Shown here in pieces: positions 1 through 13,100 of a DNA stretch of 64,000 nt (position 1 is its first letter; each line of letters starts with the position of its first letter). The translations under genes and the position numbers were made by a program. The notes below the pieces were generated by a model. That model was given only the letters and a program-made list of their open reading frames with translations. It ran no database searches and was not told the origin of the DNA. The stretch covers positions 22,009,672 through 22,073,671 of the forward strand of contig CALNVZ010002100.1 of the NCBI GenBank assembly GCA_940671915.1, in the 5' to 3' direction. Source of the DNA: Paracentrotus lividus. Taxonomy: Eukaryota; Echinodermata; Echinoidea; Camarodonta; Echinidae.

Positions 1-1022
1 ATATTGTAACCGGAGTTTTCGGACTTTAACCAGAGTTTTCAGATTTTAACCGGAAAAAACTCCGGTTAGAAGTTTTATGCAACACCACCTTGAAAATCCT
101 GGAATTTGTGAAGCTTTATTACCAAAGGGGAATAATTCAACAAAACATCTTGATAGATATTTTCAGGAAAGTTTTTTTTTTCTTGTTTTGTAATATATTA
201 TTTAGATTTAGAGACATTGAATACTTTTTAAATATCAATTAAATCATGCGCTCTATGTTTTATTTTGAAGAAAGGAAAATTGATTGCTCAAGTTCTGTGT
301 TTTTTACATTGCACGTTTATAAATTTAAGTTAGGGTGATTAGTTAACTTACTGCTATTAGTAAATAGATACATACAATATTCAGTGATTTGCTATTACAT
401 CCACATATCAGGATAATTGTTCATACACAGTGTACACACATTTTATGTGACTGTATTCTTTTAGTTGACAGTAGAAATAATAATTTTGTGAAATATTGTG
501 CTTTAAGCAAGCACAATTTGTTTCCATTCACATCAGAGCTTCAAAGCTGTCAAAGTAATCAAAATTTCCAGAAGAATCCAACATGTAATGTGAGACATTA
601 CCTGCATTCATCAGTTCACTTAAAGTCATAGCCAAACAGGATTCACAATCACTTTGCCTTTAAGGCCTCCCATAATCAAATCATGGCATCTTGCCTCAAA
701 GGCCTGGCGAATCAATATCATACCCTACCATCAATGAATCCTTTTCAAATGTCCCCTAATTTGTGCTTTTTTCACTTTCTCTTGCTTTCCTTCTCACACC
801 CTACTCTTTTCTTGACTCCATTTTGAAATAAAAGTTTGTGGCTTAGTGGGATTATACTCATAACAGTCACATCAACCCGTTAACAATCTCTGAAATGTAA
901 GATCTTAGACACTTTGGATCCTAGTTTCCTGAGAGCAGGGGCTATAATGCAGGAATATACCTAATTGCTGATTAAAACGAGAGATTGCTCCAGCGGAATA
1001 GAGAGAGTATAGGCTGTGGGAG
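1..1022. other. 5' flank or 5' UTR of GRIP exon 1
   Basis: The first 80 bases hold a small repeat: ACCGGAGTTTTC and ACCAGAGTTTTC in direct order, then ACCGGAAAAAACTCCGGT as a palindrome; the left edge is cut by the window. The rest is AT-rich without a recognisable coding segment. An in-frame stop at 999-1001 bounds the GRIP start. An ATAAAAG at about 828 is the only TATA-like string noted; I cannot say it is used. Confidence 0.4.
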
Positions 1023-1116
1023 ATGGATGCATATATGCCGTATGTGCGACGTCGCCATCAGAGATTTAGAGCGCGATTGAAACTAGGAAAGGGGCAGAGG
1101 CTGCCGACAATCAGAG
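1023..1116 (+). CDS. GRIP: GRIP exon 1 (start codon exon)
   Basis: The exon reads [19 protein letters not shown] and on to PTIR, then one leftover G before a GTACGT donor. An in-frame TAG at 999-1001 makes the ATG at 1023 the first possible start. The leftover G plus the AC that opens exon 2 makes Asp, giving ...IR-DDGRKGK. Vertebrate GRIP has a basic N-terminal segment joined at the same spot to DDGPYSKG or DESPYTK. The phase match and that join are the main support. The distance to exon 2 is 12 kb, so another first exon is possible; in vertebrates GRIP has alternative N-termini, one of them palmitoylated. No Cys is seen here. Confidence 0.65.
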
Positions 1117-4100
1117 GTACGTTTTTGATAAAGGTCAATACTCCAAGACTGGAATTAATTTGACTTTGTCACAATGTTTTAAGTGAGTGCTGTTGCTGTG
1201 ATGGAAGTTAGGGCCTTGAGAGGATGTCTCAAAGAATATATATTTAGTACGTGGTATAGGTTGACAGGTTGTTGTATTGCTCTATGGAAGATGCATTTAT
1301 GTTGTATTATTGATAACAAATGGTTATATTAATTCTGATTGGTTTTCATCATATAAGATGTCTTTGAGACTTCCATAACGGGTCAGTTGCATCAGTCTCA
1401 GCAGTCTCAGAAACCATTGCTTGAGAACAACTGCAGGGCGCGAAAACCCGCGTCCTTGCCCGCTTTGCAGGGCCAAGTTGAAAAAGGATCTCCGTAGGCT
1501 GGCAAATAGCAAATTTTATTAACTCATTGCCCGATCGGGTCATAGATCGGTTGATTTTCAAAATAAGAAATGTAAAAAGTGGTGACACTTTTATCTCTGT
1601 ACTGGTAGGTGGTATGTAGATCACGAGTATTTCGTTTTAGTAATCACAAACCGGTGTATACGTATTTGTGATGACTGTGTGTATATAATTTATCGCGAAA
1701 CAACAGAAACAATATTCAAAAGATTACCATGATTTCTTGTTTAGTTAATCAACTAAAAAGAAGTAAATTTCTACGCAACGGACTCCGTTGCATGGAGGCT
1801 GCCATATTGATTGAAAACGTAAACAATTAGCGCTAATTCGCCGATAGATGGCGCTAGATTGCTGCAAAATTAAAACCCAATCAGCGCGCGGAGATCGCTG
1901 TTGTTTTGTGCATGTGCAGGGCGAGGGCTGTTCTGGGATCGATCGAGGGGCGCGCGGTTTACGTCCGTGTGCTGTGTGCGCCGTCGAGTCTCGTGTGTGT
2001 TTTTTGTTGATGACGGCGACTCGAGCGCGAGGAAGACGATCATGGCTCAAAGAAAGGTAGGAGATTTTTTTTGCGCAAGCGTCAACGAGCGGGAGAGAAA
2101 GACAACTCAACCACCGACAACGGAAAAAAAAACACTGACAACGGACAAAAGACAGCGGCTGCTCCAGCAATACCAGCGAGCTCGAATGCAGAGAAAAGGC
2201 CGCGAGCAGGCAACACCTCGAAGGCCTACTCCAACAGCCGCGGCGACGAAAGAAAAGGAGGAAAAAAATACGAATTTGTGTTTAAACATAAATACTGTCT
2301 TCAAATGTTTTTTATTGACTCGTAATTAGATTAGACCTCCTAGAGGATCTATATTTCCTACAAAAATAAAAAGTCATTAAAAACAAAGAACATAAAAAGA
2401 AAATTTGGGCAAGTGGTTTTTCCTCTCGGGCAAGCCAAAAAAAATCCACTGCCCAACAGGGCAAGTGATTTTTTTGTTTTTTTGTAGAGGCCTGAACTGG
2501 TAAAATTCTCATTGGTATGAACTTCAATTTTCTACGTCTCCAGAGACGTCTGTGAATTACAAACTACAATGTAGTTGCAAAACCCGTGTCATGGCAGATG
2601 AGATACATACCACCTTTAGTGTCACACTGTAGAATAGCATTTCTACCCCAGTTGTAACTGAAGATCGGGTTCAAATTTTGACTTATACACCATTTATACC
2701 AAGTTTCAAATCTATTGGACTGAAACATAGCGGCTGCTCCTTTGTGAACCTTTAAACTGAAATGGCACGTACAGTGAAACATCCTGTTTCGGCAAGGGAG
2801 CAGCTCCGTTACCAAAGGAAACAAATGGTTTAGTTTGAAATCCTGTTCAGACTAGATGGTTAAACGGGACATTGTTCAAACTAACAGCGTTTTACCTGAC
2901 CTTTCATGCCATTAAAGTTAGTGTCATCCTTTTTCACAAATTGCGAAAACTAATGCAACTTGGCATAACTTTATAATATGATCAACCGATACTGTCTATT
3001 CAATCTTACTGTCATAGGTTGCCTAGATCAGTAATATGAAACGAAAATCTGACTACCAATCTCGACCAGCTCTCCATCAACATCGCTGATATTATAGCAC
3101 ATGCAGCACGGACCACACACAGCAATATACACACGACGCATCAGCGTGCATTATTCTTTGTCTAACGGTCAATGGATCGCACCGTACGGACTATTTTTCG
3201 AGGTTAAAAAAAAAATAGGAATGAAGTTTAATAATCGCAATATAATGACAAACATACACATTTGAGCTTATAGTCCAGTAGATGGTCCCATAGGCCATGT
3301 ACAAGACCCGGAAAAGTTTACAAGTACAAGGTTTTTTGGTTGATTCGTGTTCTAGATGGGTATTTAAGAAAATTTAGCTTGGTTGCCAGCTTGGCAACCT
3401 TGAGCAATTTTTTTAATTAGCATAATTAGAATAATGACCTAATTAGCATATTTATAATATGTAATATGCTGCTAATTTTAGCCCTGGAGGACTGAGAACA
3501 GAGATGAAACACTTTTTTAATGGCTTTCCATGACGAGGAATTCATTTATTACACAAGTTTTTATTTTCAAGTAATTCTATTGTCTTAAATAGCACAATTA
3601 GCATAATGAGCCTATAGTCAAATATGCATACACTGTATGTACAATATAACGTCTTTCTCACTTATAGAATGATGAAAATTATGGTTCATTCGTGTTCTAG
3701 AGGGGTATTCAAGTAAATGTAGCTTGGTTGCCACATTCGCAATCTTGAGGAATTGCTCTTATTAGCATAATTAAAATAATGACCTAATTTGCATATATGC
3801 AATATGCTGCTAATATCAATCCAGGTATCCTGAGAATATGAACAAAAAACTTTTTAAGGGGTATCTATAAAGTGGAATTTGTAACTTTTTATTTCCAAGT
3901 TCTTCTTTATTGTCTTAGAGAGCATAATTAGCATAATTAGCTTTTATGCATACAATTACTACATCCAAATGTAGTCATTCTTATTTACAGAGAGAAAAAA
4001 ATTGTTGTCGATTCGTCTTCTAGATGGGTTTGCAAGTTAAATCAGCTAGCTTCATTGCCAGATTGGTAATCCTGAGCATTTTTTTTAAAATTAGGATAGG

Positions 4101-7100
4101 GGAGAGCGGGGTTATATGGAACATTTTTCACAACTAACCCCATACACGGGGTTAGTCTCAGGCCTCCTGGATTAAGATTAGCAGCATATTGCATATTATA
4201 AATATGCTAATTAGGTCATTATTCTAATTATGCTAATTAAAAAAATTGCTCAAGGTTGCCAAGCTGGCAACCAAGTTAAATTTTCTTAAATACCCATCTA
4301 GAACACGAATCAACCAAAAAACCTTGTACTTGTAAACTTTTCCGGGTCTGCAAAATTTCTACTGGACTATTAATCGTGTTGTGGGAAGATATAGTCATTG
4401 ATATACTACTACAATGTATATCCTCTCAAAAACTAAAAATGTAATATTTTTGCCTGCAAAAGGATGACACTACCTTTTACGAAACAACTCCATTTCTACA
4501 ATGGAATGAGAGCTCAGCGTAAAAAAAGCAATATAAGTATTTTGTATTAGTCCTCCAATCTATCAACTGCGAAGTGGCACTTAGAATAGTTACATAGGCC
4601 TATGAGCCTGAATGTATCTCAGCAGTAGCCATCATAATTCCCTACAATATTTTTAGCTTGCAGCCAGGTAAAAATAGTATTGTATAATTGGGATTTGTGG
4701 TTTGTTGAACAAGTAATGCTGATCAACAATGTATTCTGTTCTGGTGTTTTCATCTGAATGGTAGGGTGTTTATTTAATCAGCTATTGAATTGAAAATAAT
4801 GAAATGATTCTATCATTGACTTTTGACCCTTTAACTGTAGTTCAAGAGATTTTAGAGGTAAAGGTGAGGAAATCCGGCGTTTTATTCCCCTGAATGAACG
4901 CCCCCACCTCAATCATTTGAATTTACAAAGGGGCAAAGAAACCATGAAATTGTGAATTGGGGCATTTAAGCTTGGCTCAAATTACACTTAGTACAAAAAT
5001 ATAGTGCTTTAAAAGCCCAGAGCACAGAGTGCTCTCAATGATTTTTTTAACCGTTTTGGTTTGATGTGAACAGTTTTGGTTATGTGGACAGTTTTGCCAT
5101 TATTGTGTTTTTCGATTTAGAGACCTTCTAGTCTACCGAGTCTATAAAGAACCAAATTACCCTTTGCACTTCCAATATAAAGTTTATAAAAATCGAAAAT
5201 CCAACCCTTTTCGGTTAAAATACATTTGTAAGGTTTGTGAATTGAGTTTGTAGAGCCTGTAGGCTAGGTAATTGACCCTGAAGTCTTACAAGGTTTCATA
5301 ATTGAGCTAATGGATTTATACACTCGTTAGCAAATATTTGCAGATACAGGTTAATATGGGTTGCGTATAAATGGTTTTTCCTTGCTTTGAAGCTAAGTGC
5401 ACTATACCCTGGCCTGAAGGACATTCCATGGCATTTGCTTCACTGTAAATTCCATGTATCGTACATGGACTAACTTCAACCCTGGACGAACGTAACCCTA
5501 AACCTAACATAAAAACCTTAACGTTCCCTATAGGCTACATCTTAGCCGAAATAGAGCCCAGAGCAGTTGTCGCAAGAGCAAATATGTCACCCCTGAAGGA
5601 CAGTAAAGTACGACAGAAACAAATTTTTTTTCTTCTTAAAATTTTCACTTATAAAAGGGATTTAAAGTATAAAATATATGAAAAAGGTTGTGAGCTCAAT
5701 GAAGTACACGAAGGAAGTGACGATGTATGCATTGCCAAAATTTCAGCCTGATAAGACTAAGAACTTTAAAGTTTTCCACAAGCAAAAGTGTTGAATAGTA
5801 TTTTTAGGGCCTTTAATAGAATATTATTCATATCCATGTAGTTATGAACCTACTGTTCGTAGGAATTGACATTCTGTTCATTCCTCCGATGAGAAATGCA
5901 GAAAAAGGCATTAGAACTCTTTCAAATCACTTTGGAAGTGTGTCACTTTTTGTTCTTAGATAAATACTTGTAGGCCCTGCATGTTGTAAATCTCTTTAAA
6001 TATCACCAACCTCCCTGTTTTCATGTAGTCTCTCTACAGGAACTTATTACGGTAATTTTCAATAGATTTCATTTTATTATTACATTTACTATAAAAATAT
6101 TGTTGACACTGTAACTGGGCAGTTCCAAGCAAAACAGGACATGAAGCTGAAATTTTAATATGGCGCTGTGCCTTGACAATGCAAATTAGGATCTGAAATT
6201 ACCACAAAGGCTTCTTTACAATACAACCAATCATTTAAGTTAAAAAAAAATTGCGATTCAGTATTCTTGCGCTGAATAATTGATCAAACCCAAATTTGCA
6301 CATATGGGACTATGAGGCTTTAAATGCCTCTTATTCTTATATCTAGTCACGTTTTACTGATTTTTTTGGCTTAATGTAATTATCATGGACTACTCCAACA
6401 AACTTTGGTATTAATATTTCTTTATAAAGCATTTCTCCTCACGAAAAAGACCGCGAAACCAGATGTCACTCCGTAACCATCACTCCGTAACCGGACATGG
6501 GTTCAAGTTTTAAGTCATAATTAACAAAATATTCAACCAATTTTTTTTATGCAAGGTGGCATATTATACATAGAATAACATAGAATCCAATCAATAACTC
6601 GAAATTGTGATAGCCATTTAAATTTCTCAGAGTTTAAGCAAAATGTTTTCTGCTCAAATATGCATGTCCATTTTGCGTCACTCCGTAACCATGATTATGA
6701 ATATTCATATCTCATTAATTAAGAGCATCACTATATAAAAAATTATCATTTTGAAAAGAGGGTACCATCAGCTTTTGTCATGAACCATTTCTTTGTAAAA
6801 AAAGATTTAAGTATGGATGATAAACTTGTTTGAATTGTGGAATGTTGCTTCTGAATGTCACTCCGTTACCTTGGAACTGCCCAACTATAGAACATAATCT
6901 CAAATTTATTGCAAAGCCTTATCTTCTTCCCAAACAAACCTACAGTACATGCATAACATGTATGAAACTGATGATATGTACCTGGCATCATATGCCAAAT
7001 GTAGTTTTCTACTTGTATGTCATAATAAACTGAATACGGGGTCTGAACTGACAGACTAGACAGTGTTTGTATAGGTTAGCATCCATGGCTGTATTTATTG

Positions 7101-10100
7101 AATGACCTGGGATTTTAGGTCAACACTTGCGCCAGTGGTGACCCCAATGTCCTCAAGATTGAGGTCATCTAAGGTCAAGGAGCCTCCAGGGGTGTTCAGA
7201 AGGTCCTTTGTGGATGACTTTGATAAAATAATGCAGGGGTTCTCCTCACCATTCAAGGAGAAAGTTTTCTCTTTTTGAATGGTCCATTTGTACTGTGGAA
7301 TTCTTGTTCCTTGTATTGTGCAACCAAATTCATCTTAGCTTCAAGGCTAAAGGAATGTTTTCATCAGATGAAGTTTACCCTAAGATGGCGATTCTCAGGT
7401 CTCGGAATAACCAATGCTATGAAATGGGTTGAATCTAAAGGAGATTCTAGACTCCCATATTGAGTTGAATAGAAGGGGAAAAATCAAAGGAATATTGGCT
7501 TAGAACGGTTTGAAGAACATTGGACAACTAAAGTAATGAATCATTCAAAGAAATATGAGAGAAAATTACCAATTCATTGAGACAAGTTCAGGTTAAAGGG
7601 ATTTTAACTTCCCAAAATGATTGTAAAAGGGACCAAAATCAAAATGAGTAAAATCCTAATATTGCTCTGACTGTAAAAACTAACTGCTGAAACATATCTT
7701 GTTTGTTAGTATATATCATCTGATTTTCCTGTAATATTTTCATGTTTCTGTTTTATTAGCAACAAACAATCTGTGGTTGAATTTGGTATTAAACTTTCAA
7801 TGAAACAGTTTCAAAAGACAGTCTCCATTAAAAAAAAAAATCTCTTGCACATTCAAATCGAGAATTTTTGTTTAAATATCTTTGTCTTATTACTAACAAA
7901 ATTTGCATCACATGGAAACTGACACATGAGATTTACAAGTATTAATACATAAGTGTTTTGGAGATTAACTCCACCTCTATCTTGGATATTTAACCTTTAA
8001 TCTCTATTAAATCCATCCCATGTTTAATCCAGAAAAGTCATTTTTTAATCTCTATAATATTTATAGGTCACTATGTAAATCTGATAAAAGATTGAAATCC
8101 AAGACGCCAAGGGATCATGAAAACATCATGTTATGCACAACTTCATTAGCCCGTTTTCTGTGCCAAGTATGAATTTGTACAATGCATGTGTCATATTTGA
8201 TGGGAAATATACAATGTGTGCACTGTTAGTAGGTAATTAGACTACTGTATTCGCTGTTATTTTTGCGCGATTAATTTTTTTGCGCTGAGCAGCCTCAAAA
8301 CATGTTCACAGGTTCTTAAATTCGCGCTGCCTGTTCACAAGGTCGCAATTGAATCCATTTAATACATGCATAGGAAATCATGCCTATATATTCACGTTTT
8401 TTTTTAAATTTGCACCTGCCGATCTTTGCGCGAAATCTGCGAATACAGTATGTAGTACAACTAACATGATTTGAACTCTAACTCTTTGCCTACCATAATC
8501 GACTTAACCTACCATAACAAAATAAAAAACTATTCTATCTTAATTTTATTTTTTATCTGAGGCTTGATTTTAAAAAATGAAAAATAAAACTGCTTGCATC
8601 ATGTCAAGCTTCACAAGATCATACTCTTTTGTATCATTTTCGAACATAAAAAGGAATTATCTTCTTGTTGATTGTGCTACTGTGCACAAATTAATGTACT
8701 GTATAAGTGGTTTCTTTCGCGAGGGTTTTATTTTCGCGAATTTCGCGGATCGGGATGCGACCGTGAATTTAACATCGCGCGAAAAGGTTTTGAACAGTAC
8801 CGCGAATTTATCCACGTTTGAACTCCATGCGCTCGCGGAGCAGAGTTGTCTATGCAGCGCTAATAGTCACACACAACGATACATCGCGATGCGTAGATGA
8901 CTGGTATGTAGAATTAAACAAGTCAAGACCTTGCATGGCAAGTCTTTATTCCATTTTACTGTCTTTTTATAAATATAATGCCTCGTTTTTTAGATAGGAA
9001 AAGATGGATTATATCTAGTTACTTTTAATTCAAGATTTTGCCGACCGTGAATTTAACATCGCGCGAAAATGTCGGGACCCCCGCTAACCGCGAAAATATC
9101 TGTACGCGAAAAAAAACACTTCTACAGTAGTATGCAATTAATGAAGACAATTTTTTGTTGTTGAAAAAAACATTACAATATATAAAACAGGTTACAGTAA
9201 AAAAGAATACACCTTAATATAAAGTACTGAAAAAAAAAAAAAACATTAATTGTTTGATCAAACTTTAACACACGTTGTTCTTTTTTAATATGAGGTCAGA
9301 ATTTTCATTGAACACTAATGATATAGAACATAGTTGAAAACATTCAGGTCAGTTCATCGGTTCCAGTGAGTCGCTGTTCATGCTTGCTCTAGCCCCCCCC
9401 CCCCACTCCGCCGAAAACTCACGCCGGTAATGCAAAATGCATTTCCTCCCAGGGTATGACTCGTAGCTTGCCTGCCCGGCGCTAAAAAACCCTTGTCACA
9501 ATTATATGTCCAATTCTCTTATTAGGGATGATTGAAGTTACTTCTCTCTGCCCCTACCTAGTCTCTGTCACACAGGTTGTAATGATTAAAGAGTAGTCAC
9601 TTCCCATCTCGTAGCTCAGAAGGAATCATATAGGCGCTGTGATTGTGTAGGCCGACTTATAGTCTATCCTGATATAAATCTACAGATATATATTCCATCA
9701 TGTAATGCGGGTAATTCTATTTGTACCATGTGAGCATTGGCAAGACTTGCACGTTTTCATCTCGACCTGGCAGAGTGATATGCGGCTTTACTTTAGATTG
9801 GCCCATGTGATGCATTTCTTATGGTCGCATTGAGTTGCTTTGAAAGTTACAACTCAGAGGAAACCCAACAGTTGTAGGCTGTACTTTCTACTTGATTAGG
9901 ATAATATTGTTGGGATGTTGTGATTTGTGAAACTTTGAAACTATTGAGAACAAGTAAACTTAAGTTACGTGGAAGTTGCTTCAGTAATAGTATCTACTGC
10001 TAGATTTACAACATTGAGGTCACAGAACTTGCTTTAAGTGATTAAGGATGCCATTATCTTACTCTTAATCTTCAACTTTCGGTTGTGCAGTGGTGAACTT

Positions 10101-13100
10101 TTGAAAGGTAGATTCGCTGATCTACACCTGTTTTTTGTTGGATAATCTGGAAGGTGTGATCGGGAACAGTCATGTCTAAGACAAGTTGCTTCCCTAAATC
10201 TCGTAGAGCAGGTTGGTATTCCAATCTTAGGATACGCATTAAAGTAATATCTAGCTTGACACTTATATGACACATTGTGTTGGTAGTGTCGTTAAACCCT
10301 AATCAATCAATCAATCCAATCTTAGGAGTCAGCCAACCATGTTGCTCATGTTACTTATGCATGTGACTCATGTCACCTATTATGTTCTTATAATGTCACT
10401 TCCTAAAATTTAACATCAAGAGTGGTTGGCTGTTAGACTTCATGAATGAACTGGGTACCGTAAATAGACACAAAAGATAACCCACTGCCAGATTTCCAGT
10501 CCTGTTGCAGACTTTCTGATTCTGACAACTTTATCTTAAGAAATACAAGTTTGCAACAAACTTCATCAGATAAATTTAAAAAGATGATATTCATAAAAGG
10601 GAGAGATTATAAAAGTGGTTGATAAAGGAGAAACTGTATAATACATTACTACTAGAGAGCAATATATTATAAAGGTGATATAACTTTTGTATGAACCTGG
10701 AAGCTTTATTGTATGCTAAGCCTATGATTTGGATGAATTATTTCTCACAATAGTGAACTTCACTGTTTAGTAAACAGGAGGGGCAGTTGAGAAGTGTTAC
10801 ATTTTATAATAGAGATATTTGCAGAATCTATATAGGCCTAGAGCTTGCTACTGAAATATGGTCTGATAGCTAGTATGTATATGAAATGATCAGTATTCAA
10901 TTTGAAAAATGTTTTTAAATTAAAGTCTTGACATAGCTCTAATATTAAGTATTTGGAGTAGATGTGTACATGCAGACCTACTTTTAAATTGACCAGAAAA
11001 GTGATGAATATATTTCATTAAAAATATTTGAAAATATGACCAAAAACAGAAAGCAAGAAAGAAAGTAAGAGAGTACAATATCAGTCAATATCATATTCTT
11101 ATTTTATGATAAACCTAATTGCTTCCATTTCAAAAGCGATGGAATGATTGGGGAGCTTTAGATCCATGCTTTATCAACATGTATGTATCGATGTTCACTG
11201 GATTTAACTTTTCATACAATAACAATTAAGAAAATATTAATTTTGTATGACAAAAATTCCTTTAAAAAATAGCATTCCTCTTAATTATAGGTCACATGAA
11301 CCAATCTGATAATCATTAGATCATTATTTGTCTTTCTTTTCTGTCTTTAAATCTTACCCTCGGGTCTCCATTTACATTATGTATTTCACTGTTTGAATAT
11401 AAACAAAATATATATCATCTGATAATATATGAGAAGTAATTATTTAACAACCACAACAGTAACGCTATGATGTAGTCATGGTTAATCATGCAGTATTTAT
11501 ATCAGTCGACAGGAAGTCAAAATTTATACATGATAATTGGCCAAGCATTCAACCAAGAATTCAGCCAGGCAATTAATAAAATGCTGTATGCTTGTCCTGT
11601 GTGCTTTAGGGTGTGTTCAATGTCCATTTTCAAATTTAAGCGCCAACATGAATCGTGATACAAAACGCAATTACAAAACACAGAACACGAACACGATCAG
11701 GTGTACACCGTTCAGTGTCGAAAATTTAAAGCTGATTATACGTCCATCGTCTGTAAATTCCCCGCTCTCAAAAACTATCTATCCTTTTTTTTTTTCACTT
11801 GCACCGGAAGCTTCCACTGCAAGAGCACATTTAAAGACGTTTGAAAACTCAATTGTGTTCAGTGTCGCATCTCGTTGCATCCGTGATGCTCAAGGTCGTA
11901 GAATCGAACCTGATCGTGATTCAAGACGCATCTTTTTCAGCGTTTAGATTTTCCTACGAATGGATATCTGAAAGACGTTTACTTTTACGACCGGGAATGG
12001 GGACAATGAACACCCACTTTGTTTCTTTTTATATCAGCGTTTTGTAATTGCGTTTTGTATCATGATTCATGTTGGCGTGTAAAATTTGAAAATGGACATT
12101 GAACACACCCTTATAGTAATGATTTAATTCAATTGATTTTTGGAGGAAAATCTAATACATTCCAGTAAATTAGTTTATTTACTTATTTTCTTATAAAGTC
12201 TAAAGTTTCTATCAATATGTTTACAAGTGGTTACACTTCATTGATAATTTGCGTAGTAAAGTGCTTTGTATATGTTCATACAATTTCATTAATTTTCAGG
12301 TACAGCTGAGTATACTTGTTTGTATATGTTAATTTTTTTTCTCTTCAAAATTGAGAGATTTTATGTTGCAGGCTACAGTGAATTTCATTTTGGAATGTGG
12401 ACATCCAAATTAAAGAATGTCCTCTAGTATATTTGGGTGTACATTTGTACCCCGTTTCAAATAAAACGTCGAAGCTCTTGATGATTATGAAATGCCAACC
12501 CAGTGAACCCGGCCATATGGCCAGGGAGAAAATCGTTCTCTTAGCATTCATGCTATAAATAATCCAGTGGTATTCTGTGTTTGCTTTGCTATGGATTGTC
12601 AATGTTACGGTTCAAGCTGTTTCTGCCAAATTGAAATCATTAGTGAATTACAATGAGTCACTGACATTTGTATTACCTTTAACGTTAGAATTTGGGATAT
12701 CATTGCGTTCAATATATCAAATATGTTGGGAACAATGTACCGGTATGCATTCATGCAGTATATAAATAAGACATGAGGTAAAACCTGACCAATACATATA
12801 TTTGCCACTTTACATTCCATGTACAGGCGCGTATCCAGGATTTTGCACCCCAGGGGGGCCCTACGTGATCTTGGCGTCCCCAATGGTACTCCCAATTTTT
12901 TTCCCCTTCACACTGGGCGAGCAAAAAGGTATACTCAATTTTTTTTCATGTCACATTGGCCAAGCGATAAGGGGGGGGGGGGGTAGATGTTATAACATTT
13001 TGGCCTTCGGCCGTGGTGAAGGTTATATATTCGCCATAGAGGTAGGTTTAAGTAGGTCTATCGGGTATTAAGATTATTTTCTCCAATTTTGTTTTTTTGT

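Noticed and set aside
2042..2056. Alternative first exon of GRIP (MAQRK)
   Set aside because: The donor after AAAG leaves phase 0, but exon 2 needs one leftover base, so it cannot splice in frame.
8577..8900. 107-residue ORF, with a close relative at 49041-49299
   Set aside because: Both translate the same TA-flanked MITE; the similarity is between repeat copies, not genes.
11537..12047. ORFs of 136 and 68 residues
   Set aside because: They span the inverted ends of the TTA-flanked element and show no transposase motif.
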